Shown here: piece by piece, positions 47,902-57,176 of the stretch
Position numbering within the stretch: the first letter of the stretch is position 1
Layout of the letters: every line of letters starts with the position of its first letter
From: Betaproteobacteria bacterium HGW-Betaproteobacteria-9
GTDB taxonomy: Bacteria > Pseudomonadota > Gammaproteobacteria > Burkholderiales > Burkholderiaceae_C
Direction: 5' to 3'
DNA length: 64,000 nucleotides
Assembly (NCBI GenBank): GCA_002842215.1
Contig: PHCC01000007.1
Span: forward strand, 1 to 64,000
The notes under the pieces: generated by a model
What the model saw: the letters and a program-made list of their open reading frames with translations, nothing else
Told to the model about the DNA's origin: nothing
Database searches by the model: none
Program-made: the position numbers and the translations under genes

Positions 47902-48462
47902 ATGAAAACGACGATGAAAATCACCCCTCAGTGCGTGGTCGCGCTGACGTGGACGCTCAAGGACACCCTGGGCGAAGAGCTGGACGTGCTGGAAGAGCCG
48001 ATCGAGTTCCTGGTGGGCGGCAACGATCTGCTGGCCGGACTCGAAGAAGCGCTGCAGGGCCATGTGGAAGGCGATACGGTGGAGCTGCAGCTCGAACCCC
48101 AGCACGCCTTTGGCGACTACGACGATCGGCTGCTCTTTCTGGAGCCGCGCCACCTGTTCCCGGACAACCTCGAAGAAGGCATGGGCTTCGAGGGACTGCC
48201 CGAGGGCTGCAACGCTGCTGCGCCGCGCGACCGCCTGTATTTCGTGAGCGACATTTACCCCGATCATGTGGTGATGGATGGCAACCACCCCCTGGCGGGC
48301 ATCGCCTTGCGCATCCACCTCAAGGTGCACGCCGTGCGCGAAGCGCAGATCAGTGAAATTGGTCGTGGCACGCTGGGCGCGGGCTTTTTCCGCATGCAGG
48401 TCGACAACGGCGATGCACCGTCCGATCCGGACCAACCTGCGGGCAAACCCACGCTTCACTGA
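47902..48462 (+). CDS. FKBP-type peptidyl-prolyl isomerase, SlyD-like
   Basis: This 186-residue protein has the SlyD arrangement. CVVALTWTLKDTLGEELD opens the FKBP domain, with LVGGNDLLAGLEEALQGHV after it. The chaperone insert-in-flap domain spans about residues 75-130 (AFGDYDDRLLFLEPRHLFP). It catalyses prolyl isomerisation in the cytoplasm. The tail is short (about 20 residues, DPDQPAGKP) and lacks the His/Cys-rich metal-binding tail of E. coli SlyD. It is divergent from the RoxA-like gene and convergent with dut, with a shared terminator. Confidence 0.9.
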   Translation: MKTTMKITPQCVVALTWTLKDTLGEELDVLEEPIEFLVGGNDLLAGLEEALQGHVEGDTVELQLEPQHAFGDYDDRLLFLEPRHLFPDNLEEGMGFEGLPEGCNAAAPRDRLYFVSDIYPDHVVMDGNHPLAGIALRIHLKVHAVREAQISEIGRGTLGAGFFRMQVDNGDAPSDPDQPAGKPTLH

Positions 48463-48487
48463 TCCTGCGAAACAGATCGCGTCCAAA

Positions 48488-48519
48488 AACGAGAGGGCTG
48501 CACATGCAGCCCTCTCGTT
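48488..48519. terminator. Bidirectional rho-independent terminator
   Basis: A 14-bp perfect stem AACGAGAGGGCTGC has a 4-base ACAT loop. It is followed by GTTT on the plus strand and by a T5 run on the minus strand. It lies between the slyD-like gene and dut. Confidence 0.88.
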
Positions 48520-48547
48520 GTTTCTGGTGAAAATTCACCGTGACCTG

Positions 48548-48997
48548 TCAACCCCGGCCCGTTGAACCGTAGCCGCCCGCCCCGCGTTCGCTGGTCATGT
48601 CGAAGTCGTCCACCACGTTGAAGTGCGCCTGCACCACCGGCACGATCACCATCTGCGCGATGCGCTCCATGGGTTCGATGGTGAAAGCCACGTCGCTGCG
48701 GTTCCAGGCGCTCACCATGAGCTGGCCCTGGTAGTCGCTGTCGATCAGGCCCACCAGGTTGCCGAGAACGATGCCGTGCTTGTGGCCCAGCCCCGAGCGC
48801 GGCAGGATCATGGCCGCATAACCCGGGTCCGCCAGGTGGATGGCCAACCCGGTGGGCACCAGTTGCCAGGCGTTGGGCGCCAGCGTCAGCGGTGCATCGA
48901 GGCAGGCCCGCAGGTCCAGCCCCGCGCTGCCGGACGTGGCGTAAGCGGGGAGCTGGTCCGCCATGCGCGGGTCCAGCACTTTCACGTCGATCTGCAT
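48548..48997 (-). CDS. dut: Deoxyuridine 5'-triphosphate nucleotidohydrolase
   Basis: This 149-residue dUTPase contains all five trimeric dUTPase motifs: [31 protein letters not shown] with the catalytic Asp, RIAQMVIVP, and the C-terminal P-loop-like [12 protein letters not shown]. It hydrolyses dUTP to dUMP and pyrophosphate. Its ATG at 48997 overlaps the stop of the TRAP large permease gene (ATGA), so dut sits at the end of a transporter operon. An alternative GTG at 49000 would add one residue. Confidence 0.97.
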   Translation of the reverse strand: MQIDVKVLDPRMADQLPAYATSGSAGLDLRACLDAPLTLAPNAWQLVPTGLAIHLADPGYAAMILPRSGLGHKHGIVLGNLVGLIDSDYQGQLMVSAWNRSDVAFTIEPMERIAQMVIVPVVQAHFNVVDDFDMTSERGAGGYGSTGRG

Positions 48998-50799
48998 CAC
49001 TCGGCTTTCTTCAACGATTCTTCAAGGGCCTTGGCGGGATCGATCTCTTCATCGGTCGCGGCCCCATCCGCCGGGGGCTGCAGAGCGTCCTCGGCCGCGG
49101 GTGTGTCGCCTCCGGGTTCCTCTGCGGCACCATAGGGATCGTCAGACTGCAGATCCTGCATGTTGTTGAGCATGTCCATGACCGCCGCATCGTCGACTTT
49201 CACGGCCTTGTCCAGATTGCCGGTCACGATGCCCGGATTGAGCACGATCACCGCCACCATGATGATCTGCAGGATGATGAACGCGATCGAGCCCTTGTAA
49301 ATCTGCGCCGTGGTCACCGCCGGAATGCGCTTGCCTGTGACCACGTCGTCGTAGTCGTTACGGGCAGCCACGCTGCGCAGGTAGAACAGCGCAAAACCGA
49401 ACGGTGGCGTGAGGAACGAAGTCTGCAGATTCATGGCCAGGATGATGCCGAACCAGATCAGGTCGATGCCCAACTTGTCGGCCACTGGCGCCAGCAGCGG
49501 CACCACGATGAACGCGATTTCAAAGAAGTCGATGAACATGCCCAGCACGAACACCAGCGCGTTCACGAACAGCAGGAAACCCATCTGCCCGCCCGGCAGC
49601 TTGTCGAACAGGTGCTCGACCCAGATGTGACCGTCGGCGGCGTTGAAGGTGAAGCTGAAAACGGTCGAGCCGATCAGGATGAACAGCACGAAGATGGCCA
49701 GCTTGGTGGTGTTCTCCAGCGCCTGCTTGAGCAGACCGAACGACAGCGTGCGGCGCGCACCCGCCATGATCAGGGCGCCGATGGCACCCATGGCACCACC
49801 TTCCGTAGGCGTGGCCACGCCCAGGAAAATCGTACCGAGCACAAGGAAGATCAGAACCAGCGGCGGGATCAACACGAACGTCACGCGCTCGGTCAGGCGC
49901 GAGAGCAGGCCGATGCCGAACAGCTTGTTGACCAGGGCCAGCGCCAGCGCGAGAAACGCGCTGATGGTCATCGACAGGATGAAGACCTCGTCGCCGGGCG
50001 CGGGCATTTCACGCTCCAGCCAGGGGTTCATGATCGACTCATGCACCTGGGACCAGCCGTAACCGGCTGCGGCACAGAGGACCAGCAGCAGCACCAGTGA
50101 GCGGTGACCACTCGATCCGTTGGGTTCGTTGTAGATGCGCGCTTCAGGAGGCAGGGCCGGCACCCACGAAGGTTTGACCAGCGCCACCACGATGATGAAG
50201 GCCAGGTACAGCCCCACCAGCGCCAGGCCGGGGATCAACGCACCGGCGTACATGTCACCGACCGAACGGCCCAGTTGGTCGGCCAGCACAATCAGCACCA
50301 GCGAAGGCGGCAGCGCTTGCGCCAACGTGCCCGACGCGGTGATGGTCCCGGTGGCGATGGTGCGGTTGTAGCCATAGCGCAGCATGATGGGCATGGCGAT
50401 CAGGCCCATGGAGATCACCGACGCGGCGACCACGCCGGTGGTGGCCGCGAGCAGCGCACCCACCAGCACCACGGCAATACCCACACCGCCACGCAGCGGG
50501 CCAAACACCTGGCCCACCGTTTCCAGCAGGTCCTCCGCCATGCGGCTGCGCTCCAGGATGATGCCCATGAGCGTGAAGAACGGAATGGCCAGCAGCGTGT
50601 CGTTCTGCATGATGCCGAACACCCGCAGCGGCAAGGCCTGGAACAGGTTGGAGGGGAAGAGCTCCAGTTCCATGCCGATGAAGCCAAAAAACAGGCCCGT
50701 GGCAGCGAGGGAGAACGAAACCGGGAATCCCATCAACAGGAACACCAGCAACCCGGTGAACATCACCGGAACGAAATTGGCGGTCAGAAATTCAATCAT
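48997..50799 (-). CDS. TRAP transporter large permease (DctM/TakM-like)
   Basis: This 600-residue membrane protein has the DctM fold with twelve or more helices, with [17 protein letters not shown] near residue 83 and the repeated [11 protein letters not shown] pattern. It is longer than the usual 430 residues. Long inserts are present, and a hydrophilic acidic tail (about residues 530-600) is rich in Asp, Glu and Pro, as in the TakM-like subgroup. With DctQ and DctP it imports an organic acid driven by a Na+ or proton gradient. Four-base overlaps exist with dctQ (50796-50799) and dut. Confidence 0.93.
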   Translation of the reverse strand: MIEFLTANFVPVMFTGLLVFLLMGFPVSFSLAATGLFFGFIGMELELFPSNLFQALPLRVFGIMQNDTLLAIPFFTLMGIILERSRMAEDLLETVGQVFGPLRGGVGIAVVLVGALLAATTGVVAASVISMGLIAMPIMLRYGYNRTIATGTITASGTLAQALPPSLVLIVLADQLGRSVGDMYAGALIPGLALVGLYLAFIIVVALVKPSWVPALPPEARIYNEPNGSSGHRSLVLLLVLCAAAGYGWSQVHESIMNPWLEREMPAPGDEVFILSMTISAFLALALALVNKLFGIGLLSRLTERVTFVLIPPLVLIFLVLGTIFLGVATPTEGGAMGAIGALIMAGARRTLSFGLLKQALENTTKLAIFVLFILIGSTVFSFTFNAADGHIWVEHLFDKLPGGQMGFLLFVNALVFVLGMFIDFFEIAFIVVPLLAPVADKLGIDLIWFGIILAMNLQTSFLTPPFGFALFYLRSVAARNDYDDVVTGKRIPAVTTAQIYKGSIAFIILQIIMVAVIVLNPGIVTGNLDKAVKVDDAAVMDMLNNMQDLQSDDPYGAAEEPGGDTPAAEDALQPPADGAATDEEIDPAKALEESLKKAE

Positions 50800-51398
50800 G
50801 CTGAGGCTCCCGCCTGACGGGATTTTTCTTGTTCGGCGATCTCTTGTGCCAGCAACTCTGTCTCACTGGGACCCGTGTGACTCAGCACGTCCGGCCCTTG
50901 GCCGGAGAGGAAGGCGAAACGCTTGATCAGTTCTGAGATGCCCTGCAGGAACAGCAGACCAAAGCCCAGCGGAATCAGGGCGTAAACCGGCCAGCGGATC
51001 AGTCCACCGGAGTTGGACGACATTTCGCCCGACACGTAGGCGTTGACGAGCAAGGGCCATCCCAGCGTGGCCATCATGTAGCACAGCGGGAACAGAAAAA
51101 CGATGATGCCGCCGATGTCGATCCAGTTACGGGTGCGGTCGGTGAACTTGCTGGAAATGAAGTCGATGCGCACGTGGGCGTTGCGCAGGAAGGCGTAACC
51201 GCCGCCGAGCATGAACACCGCGGCAAACAGGTACCACTGGATCTCAAGCCATGCGTTCGAACTGGTGCCGAATATCTTGCGTATGAGGGCGTTGCCCGTG
51301 CTGATGAGTGTGGCCGCCAGGATAAGCCACATGGCCAGCTTGCCAATGAGCTCGCTGATGGCATCAATGAGCCGGGATATTTGAAGTAGGAACGACAT
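50796..51398 (-). CDS. TRAP transporter small permease (DctQ-like)
   Basis: This 200-residue membrane protein has four predicted helices. SNAWLEIQWYLFAAVFMLGGGYAFL is the DctQ hallmark (here in the first third), and HVRIDFISSKF with the Arg/Asp pair follows. The small subunit stabilises the large permease. It lies between dctP and dctM. A terminator between dctP and dctQ (51529-51556) implies that the binding protein is made in excess over the membrane subunits. Confidence 0.93.
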   Translation of the reverse strand: MSFLLQISRLIDAISELIGKLAMWLILAATLISTGNALIRKIFGTSSNAWLEIQWYLFAAVFMLGGGYAFLRNAHVRIDFISSKFTDRTRNWIDIGGIIVFLFPLCYMMATLGWPLLVNAYVSGEMSSNSGGLIRWPVYALIPLGFGLLFLQGISELIKRFAFLSGQGPDVLSHTGPSETELLAQEIAEQEKSRQAGASA

Positions 51399-51528
51399 GG
51401 AAATGCCCGTTTGGATGGGTTGCTCGTGGCAAGCCTGCCAGTTTATCGAAAGCGGGGCCTCTGATCAGAGAGACGGGCCGAAGAGGCGATGCCAGGGCCG
51501 GGTCACAGCCATGGCGGGCCGCCTGCAC

Positions 51529-51556
51529 AAAAAACCCCGCAGTGGCGGGGTTTTTT
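51529..51556 (-). terminator. Rho-independent terminator or attenuator after the TRAP binding protein gene
   Basis: A 12-bp stem AAAAAACCCCGC with loop AGTG and its complement ends in a T-run on either strand. It lies 18 bases after the stop codon of the binding protein gene, upstream of dctQ. Partial read-through would give lower permease expression. Confidence 0.88.
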
Positions 51557-51574
51557 GCCAGGCTTGGTTGCCGA

Positions 51575-52654
51575 TTACAGCTTGGCCGACTGCATGTAGC
51601 GGTCGAACTGGGCTTCGGTGAAACGGAACCAGAGGTTCTGGTCCTTGCGGAAGGCCGAATAGTCGGCGTAGATCTTCTTCCAGGCCGGGTTGGTGTCGTT
51701 CAGCTCGGCGTAGAGCGCCATGGCTTCCTTGTAGGCGCTGTCCATCACCGATTTCGGGAAGGCCTGCACCTTGGCACCACCCGCTACCAGGCGCTTGAGC
51801 GCAGCCGGGTTGCGTGCGTCGTACATGGCCTGCATGGTAGTGTGCGCATGGGAAGCCGCACACTCGACGATGGCTTTGTACTCGGAGGACAGGCCGTTGA
51901 AGGCTGCCTTGTTGATGTAGAAGTCGAGCTGGGCGCCGCCTTCCCACCAGCCCGGGTAGTAGTAGTTCTTTGCAACTTTTTGGAAGCCGAGCTTTTCGTC
52001 ATCGTACGGACCGACCCATTCGGTGGCGTCGATGGTGCCTTTTTCCAGCGCCTGGTAGATCTCGCCACCGGGGATGTTCTGCGGCACGCCACCCATGCGG
52101 GTCAGCACCTTGCCAGCGAAACCGCCGATGCGCATCTTCATGCCCTTGATGTCGGCCGCGCTCTTGATTTCCTTGCGGTACCAGCCACCCATCTGGGCGC
52201 CGGTGTTGCCGCCGGGGAAGTTCACGATGTTGTACTTGTCGTAGAACTCGCGGAACAGCTTCAGGCCGTTGCCGTCGTAGTACCAGGCGGTCAGCTGGCG
52301 GCTGTTCAGGCCGAAGGGGATGGCCGTGCCCATGGCAAACGTATCGTCCTTGCCGAAGAAGTAGTAGGGTGCGGTGTGGGCGGCTTCAACAGTGCCCTGC
52401 TGCACGCCATCCACCACGCCGAAAGCGGGCATCAGTTCGCCACCGGGGTGCACCGAAACGGTGAACTTGCCGCCCGACATTTCGCCCACCTTCTTGGCGA
52501 ACACGTCAGCTGCGCCGTAGATGGTGTCCAGCGCTTTGGGAAAGCTGGAAGCCAGACGCCAGCGGATGGTGGCCTGGGCATGCACCGCGGGCGCGGCGCC
52601 TGCGGCCAGCACCCCGGCAATGCCGGCATGCTTGATGATGGAACGACGATCCAT
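51575..52654 (-). CDS. TRAP transporter substrate-binding protein (TakP-like), Tat signal
   Basis: This 359-residue periplasmic protein begins MDRRSIIKHAGIAGVLAAG, with an RR-x-I-I-K pattern suggesting Tat export, cut after HA near residue 26. The conserved block KGMKMRIGGFAGKVLTRMGG and then NIPGGEIYQALEKGTIDATE contains the TRAP Arg that binds the substrate carboxylate. TEWVGPYDDEKLGFQKVA is typical of the TakP/lactate-type subgroup with a metal ion bridging the ligand. The likely substrate is a 2-oxo or 2-hydroxy acid (inference). It is first in the transporter operon. Confidence 0.93.
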   Translation of the reverse strand: MDRRSIIKHAGIAGVLAAGAAPAVHAQATIRWRLASSFPKALDTIYGAADVFAKKVGEMSGGKFTVSVHPGGELMPAFGVVDGVQQGTVEAAHTAPYYFFGKDDTFAMGTAIPFGLNSRQLTAWYYDGNGLKLFREFYDKYNIVNFPGGNTGAQMGGWYRKEIKSAADIKGMKMRIGGFAGKVLTRMGGVPQNIPGGEIYQALEKGTIDATEWVGPYDDEKLGFQKVAKNYYYPGWWEGGAQLDFYINKAAFNGLSSEYKAIVECAASHAHTTMQAMYDARNPAALKRLVAGGAKVQAFPKSVMDSAYKEAMALYAELNDTNPAWKKIYADYSAFRKDQNLWFRFTEAQFDRYMQSAKL

Positions 52655-52893
52655 AGTTACAACTCCATTTAGGTGATTTTTACTCGACCAACACGCACGG
52701 TAGTGGTGTTTGGCAAAGGCGCTTTGGCCAATGAATTGTAAGGACCGAGCAGACCCGGTCTTCACGGGTTTTCCCTCGGGAAAAAGCACTAAAGTCCGCT
52801 TCGCGACGTGCTTTTCACACGCTTGCGGGGGAAATGAAAAACACTTCAAGGTTCGCGTGAAAAATGCTCACGAACTTGATCGCGTCAGACACT

Positions 52894-53715
52894 TCAAACG
52901 GTGGTTTTTTTGTCGTGTGCGATCCGTGCATGCACATCGTGCGCGTGGATCGATTCGAAGTTGATGACGTCCACGGTGTAGGCCAGCACGCGCGGATCGT
53001 CGTTCAGCGCCAGCGCCACATCGCGCACCAGGTCTTCGACGAACTTGGGGTGAGCATAAGCCCGCTCGGTGACCCACTTCTCGTCGCTGCGCTTGAGCAG
53101 CCCCCAGAGCTCGCACGACGCATGGTCTTCGGCAAAACGCACCAGCTCGGCCCAGGGCACGGCCTCGCCCAAAAGCACCTCCAGGCGGATGTGCGAACGC
53201 TGGTTGTGTGCACCGTCTTCGCTGACCTCTTTCGAACACGGGCACAACGACTTGACCGGCACCGTGGCCACCATGAGCACTTCGGTGCGCCCGCCTTCGC
53301 AGCGCGCCAGCCAGCAGCCTTCGTATTCGAGCAGGCTTTGCTGACCCGATACCGGGGCCGTCTTGCGGATGAAAAACGGAAAGCTCACCGAGAGGCCTGC
53401 GCTGTCGGTCTCCAGCAACGCCATGAGCTCGGGCATGGCCCGCTGCAGTCGATCAAAGTCGACCACCTCGCTACCGAGCGTGAACGCGTCCAGCCAGGCC
53501 AGCAGGCGCGACATGTGGGCGCCCTTCTGCTCGGCCTTCAGCCCCACGTGCAGGTCCCAGAGCCCGACGCTGTGTTGTGCCCGACCCGCCACTTCCAGCA
53601 CCAGCGGATAGCGCAGATTTTTCACACCCACGCGGGCAATCGGCATGGCACGCACATCGTGCCGCCCCTGCACGTCGGGCATGACGCCGCGCACGCCGCT
53701 CGACAGATCGCTCAT
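52894..53715 (-). CDS. folE2: GTP cyclohydrolase FolE2
   Basis: This 273-residue type IB GTP cyclohydrolase has the catalytic Cys in VKSLCPCSKEVS. The T-fold blocks are ARVGVKNLRYPLVLEV and KVVINFES-like DVINFESIHAHD. It converts GTP to 7,8-dihydroneopterin triphosphate for folate, using Mn2+ or Zn2+, and is often present where zinc is limiting. Its ATG overlaps the dxs stop by one base (TGATG), so it is translationally coupled to dxs. Type IA FolE is not seen in the window. Confidence 0.95.
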   Translation of the reverse strand: MSDLSSGVRGVMPDVQGRHDVRAMPIARVGVKNLRYPLVLEVAGRAQHSVGLWDLHVGLKAEQKGAHMSRLLAWLDAFTLGSEVVDFDRLQRAMPELMALLETDSAGLSVSFPFFIRKTAPVSGQQSLLEYEGCWLARCEGGRTEVLMVATVPVKSLCPCSKEVSEDGAHNQRSHIRLEVLLGEAVPWAELVRFAEDHASCELWGLLKRSDEKWVTERAYAHPKFVEDLVRDVALALNDDPRVLAYTVDVINFESIHAHDVHARIAHDKKTTV

Positions 53716-55610
53716 CAGGCCACCACTTTCAGGCCCGACACGTTGTCGAGAAGGCTGGCGAAACGCGCCCGCACGGAGCGTTCGATACCCACGGCGTCCA
53801 GCCCCTCAGCAGCCAGCAGCTTCGCCGGATCGCCGTGTTCGGTGAACACATCGGACAGGCCCAGTTGCAACACCGGCATGGCAAAGCCTTCGGCCTGCAG
53901 TGCTTCCAGCACCGCGCTGCCGGCGCCGCCCATGGCGCAGCCTTCTTCGACCGTCACCAGCGCCTGGTGCGTCTGCGCGAGTTCGCGAAGCAGCACAATA
54001 TCCAGTGGTTTGGCCCAGCGCATGTTGGCCACGCTGGCGTCCAGCTGTTCGGCCGCTTCCAGCGCCGGGTAGAGCAGCGTGCCGAACGCGAGGATGGCCA
54101 CGTTGCGACCGGTGCGACGCATCTCGCCCTTGCCAAAGGACAGGCCTTCCAATCCGGTCGGCACCTTCTTGCCCACACCCGCACCGCGTGGATAACGCAC
54201 CGCCACCGGGTGGTTTTGCGCATGGGCTGTGCTGAGCAGTTGCCGGCACTCGGCTTCGTCGGCCGGGCAGGCGATCGACATGTTGGGGATGCAGCGCAGA
54301 AAGGCGATGTCATACGCCCCCGCGTGGGTGGCGCCATCGGCACCCACCAGGCCGGCGCGATCGAGCGCGAAGACCATGGGAAGGTTCTGCAGCGCCACGT
54401 CGTGGATGAGCTGGTCGTAAGCGCGCTGCAGGAAGGTCGAGTAGATCGCCACCACGGGCTTCAGGCCCTCGCAGGCCAGGCCGGCGGCAAAGGTCACGGC
54501 GTGTTGTTCGGCAATGCCGACGTCGAAGTAGCGGCCGGGGAAGCGGCGCTCGAACTCGACCATGCCCGAACCTTCGCGCATCGCGGGCGTGATCCCCACC
54601 AGCTTGGGATCGGCTTCGGCCATGTCGCACAGCCACTGGCCGAACACCTGCGTGAAGGTGGGCTTGGCGGGTGTGGCCGGCTTGACCAGGCCCACGGCCG
54701 GGTCAAACTTGCCCGGGCCGTGGTACGCCACCGGATCGGCCTCGGCCAGCTTGTAGCCCTGACCCTTCTTGGTCACCACGTGCAGGAACTGCGGGCCGCT
54801 GTCGTTGTCGAGCAGGTGGCGGATGTTCTCCAGCGTGGGGATCAGCGAGTCCAGGTCGTGGCCATCGATGGGACCGATGTAGTTGAAACCGAACTTCTCG
54901 AACAGCGTGGCCGGCACCACCATGCCCTTGGCGTGTTCTTCGAGGCGCTTGGCCAGCTCGAACAGCGGCGGCGCACCCTTGAGCACCTGCTTGCCCACGT
55001 TCTTGGCCGCGGCGTAGAACTGGCCGCTAAGCAACTGGGCCAGGTAGCGGTTGAGCGCGCCCACCGGCGGCGAGATCGACATGTCGTTGTCGTTGAGCAC
55101 CACGAGCAGGCGGCCGTCGGCCACGCCCGCGTTGTTCAGCGCTTCGAAGGCCATGCCCGCGGTCATGGCACCGTCGCCGATGATGGCCACGGAATGGCGG
55201 CTCTCGCCCTTCATCTTGGCCGCCATCGCCATGCCGAGCGCGGCCGAGATGCTGGTGGACGAGTGCGCGGTGCCGAAGGTGTCGTATTCGCTTTCGTCGC
55301 GGCGCGGGAAACCGCTGATGCCGCCGAGCTGGCGCAGCGTGTTCATGCGGTCGCGCCGGCCGGTGAGGATCTTGTGCGGATAGGTCTGGTGGCCCACGTC
55401 CCAGACCAGGCGGTCTTCGGGGGTGTTGAAGACGTAGTGCAGCGCGACGGTGAGTTCCACCGTGCCGAGGTTGGAACTGAGGTGGCCGCCGGTGCGGGCC
55501 ACGCTGTCGATCACGAAGGCCCGCAGTTCATCGGCCAGCGGATGCAGTTGCGCCCGGGACAGCTGGCGCAGGTCGGCCGGCGATTCAATGGAAGACAGAA
55601 GTGAACTCAT
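53715..55610 (-). CDS. dxs: 1-deoxy-D-xylulose-5-phosphate synthase
   Basis: This 631-residue DXS has the thiamine diphosphate site [18 protein letters not shown] and [29 protein letters not shown] holds the catalytic Glu of the ThDP binding. It condenses pyruvate and glyceraldehyde 3-phosphate, starting the MEP route to isoprenoids. It follows ispA by 36 bases and is coupled to folE2. The ATG at 55610 is preferred; an in-frame ATG at 55616 adds two residues. Confidence 0.97.
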   Translation of the reverse strand: MSSLLSSIESPADLRQLSRAQLHPLADELRAFVIDSVARTGGHLSSNLGTVELTVALHYVFNTPEDRLVWDVGHQTYPHKILTGRRDRMNTLRQLGGISGFPRRDESEYDTFGTAHSSTSISAALGMAMAAKMKGESRHSVAIIGDGAMTAGMAFEALNNAGVADGRLLVVLNDNDMSISPPVGALNRYLAQLLSGQFYAAAKNVGKQVLKGAPPLFELAKRLEEHAKGMVVPATLFEKFGFNYIGPIDGHDLDSLIPTLENIRHLLDNDSGPQFLHVVTKKGQGYKLAEADPVAYHGPGKFDPAVGLVKPATPAKPTFTQVFGQWLCDMAEADPKLVGITPAMREGSGMVEFERRFPGRYFDVGIAEQHAVTFAAGLACEGLKPVVAIYSTFLQRAYDQLIHDVALQNLPMVFALDRAGLVGADGATHAGAYDIAFLRCIPNMSIACPADEAECRQLLSTAHAQNHPVAVRYPRGAGVGKKVPTGLEGLSFGKGEMRRTGRNVAILAFGTLLYPALEAAEQLDASVANMRWAKPLDIVLLRELAQTHQALVTVEEGCAMGGAGSAVLEALQAEGFAMPVLQLGLSDVFTEHGDPAKLLAAEGLDAVGIERSVRARFASLLDNVSGLKVVA

Positions 55611-55646
55611 GACCATCGTGGAGTGCGGCGCTTGTGGTTGTGGGGC

Positions 55647-56540
55647 TCAGCTGACGCGCCGGCCAACCCAGTCGGCCAATGCATGCAAGGTGTCGGTGTG
55701 GGCGAGGCCGCTGTCGCGCAAGTCCTCGTGGGCTTCGTCGAGCAGGCGATCGGCGCAGGCCTGGGCCGGCTCCAGCCCCAGCAGGGAAACAAAAGTCGGC
55801 TTGTCACAAGCGGCGTCCTTGCCGGCGGTCTTGCCCAGCGTGGCCGAGTCGGTGGTGACATCAAGGATGTCGTCCACCACCTGGAACGCCAGGCCCACGC
55901 GGTCGCCGTAGCGGCGCAGGCAGGCGAGCGCGTGCCCGCTCGGCTGCCCGGTGGCGGCCCCCATCATCACACTGGCCTGCAGCAGCGCGCCGGTCTTGCA
56001 ACGGTGCATGGCTTCCAGCGCCGGCCGGTCCAGCGCGCTGCCCACGCTGGCGAGGTCGATCGCCTGCCCACCGGCCATGCCGGCCGCACCGGCGGCCTGT
56101 GCGAGCTGGCGACACAGTGTGGCCGAGAGGGCGGCGTCGGTGGACCCGTCATCGGGCACCAGCAGCTCAAAGGCCAGTGCCTGCAAGGCGTCACCCGCCA
56201 GCAAGGCCTGTGCCTCGCCAAACTGCACATGGACCGTGGGCTTGCCCCGGCGCAACACGTCGTTGTCCATGCACGGCATGTCGTCGTGCACCAGTGAGTA
56301 GGCGTGGATCAGTTCGACCGCGCAGGCGGCCCGCAGGGCGGTGCCGGCATGCCCCTGCACCGCTTCGCAGGCGGCGAGCACCAGCAGCGGGCGCAGACGC
56401 TTGCCGCCATCGAGCACCGCGTAACGCATGGCCAGCCCCAGGCCCGCCGGCGCGTCGGGCGACACCCAGTCGTTCAGCGCCCGCTCAACGAGCGCCTGCT
56501 GCGCGGCGCGCCAAGCCACAAAGCCCACGCCATCGGACAT
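55647..56540 (-). CDS. ispA: Farnesyl/geranyl diphosphate synthase
   Basis: This 297-residue prenyltransferase has the two Asp-rich metal motifs: the first in LVHDDMPCMDNDVLRRG, the second in FQVVDDILDVT. GGKRLRPLLVLAA is the diphosphate-binding basic region. It chains isopentenyl diphosphate to C10 or C15 products. It lies between xseB and dxs in the isoprenoid block, the normal arrangement in Proteobacteria. The ATG at 56540 follows the xseB stop by 8 bases. Confidence 0.96.
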   Translation of the reverse strand: MSDGVGFVAWRAAQQALVERALNDWVSPDAPAGLGLAMRYAVLDGGKRLRPLLVLAACEAVQGHAGTALRAACAVELIHAYSLVHDDMPCMDNDVLRRGKPTVHVQFGEAQALLAGDALQALAFELLVPDDGSTDAALSATLCRQLAQAAGAAGMAGGQAIDLASVGSALDRPALEAMHRCKTGALLQASVMMGAATGQPSGHALACLRRYGDRVGLAFQVVDDILDVTTDSATLGKTAGKDAACDKPTFVSLLGLEPAQACADRLLDEAHEDLRDSGLAHTDTLHALADWVGRRVS

Positions 56541-56548
56541 CGCCGCGC

Positions 56549-56818
56549 TCAAGCCGCGCTCCAGGGTTTGAGTTCGCCGCCTTCGAGCAGCTGGATCTGG
56601 TTTTCCACCGCTTCGAGCCTGCCGCGGCAGTAGGACAGCAATTCGGCGCCGCGCTGGTAGCGCGTGAGCAACTGGTCCAGCGGCAGCTGGCCCGCATCCA
56701 GCTGGGACACCAGTTGCTCCAGTTCTTCCAGGGCCGCTTCGTAGCTGACGGCCACGTCGGCAGACGCGGCGGCGCGTCCCGCTGAGCGGGATGACTTGGT
56801 GGTGGTGGATGTGGTCAT
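56549..56818 (-). CDS. xseB: Exodeoxyribonuclease VII small subunit
   Basis: This 89-residue protein has an unstructured basic Thr/Ser/Ala N-terminus, then the conserved XseB helical hairpin ([18 protein letters not shown] and [19 protein letters not shown]). It pairs with XseA to degrade single-stranded DNA. It is the first gene of the xseB-ispA-dxs-folE2 operon. The start at 56818 gives the usual short length. Confidence 0.93.
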   Translation of the reverse strand: MTTSTTTKSSRSAGRAAASADVAVSYEAALEELEQLVSQLDAGQLPLDQLLTRYQRGAELLSYCRGRLEAVENQIQLLEGGELKPWSAA

Positions 56819-57176
56819 GCGAGCGAGAAAAGAAGCGGCTGCGGCCAGAGCTCGAATGGCCCGGACCGGGCATCCCTGAAGGCGGGCAAGCAGGACAACC
56901 GCCGACCGACGGATGCACCGCAGCAAGCGGGGATTTTATCCCCCCGCCGGACCGGGACGCCATGAGAGGCAAAGCCCCTTCAGACGGCCCGCCACCGATC
57001 GCCCACGGCGGCGCCCCGACTGAGCTCCCCGGGGTACAATCCGCCCTCCTTTTTCTCCACTGACGGGCCTCATCCGCCCGGAGGGACGCACCACTCCACC
57101 CATCCCGCGCGAATTCGTCTGACGAGCACAGCGCTTACCCTGCCCCTTCATAGGGGGAGTCTCTAGGTCAAGACAC
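56819..57176. other. Divergent intergenic region between xseB and the Rieske oxygenase gene
   Basis: These 358 bases hold the divergent promoters of the isoprenoid operon and the oxygenase gene. A TACAAT box lies at 57035-57040, pointing right, without a convincing -35 box. A short CCCCTTCATAGGGG inverted repeat sits near 57150, about 20 bases before the oxygenase start. No further gene or known RNA motif was recognised. Confidence 0.5.

Noticed and set aside
48548..49000. dut start one codon upstream (GTG at 49000)
   Set aside because: The ATG at 48997 forms the usual ATGA overlap with the TRAP permease stop, and dUTPases begin close to this Met.
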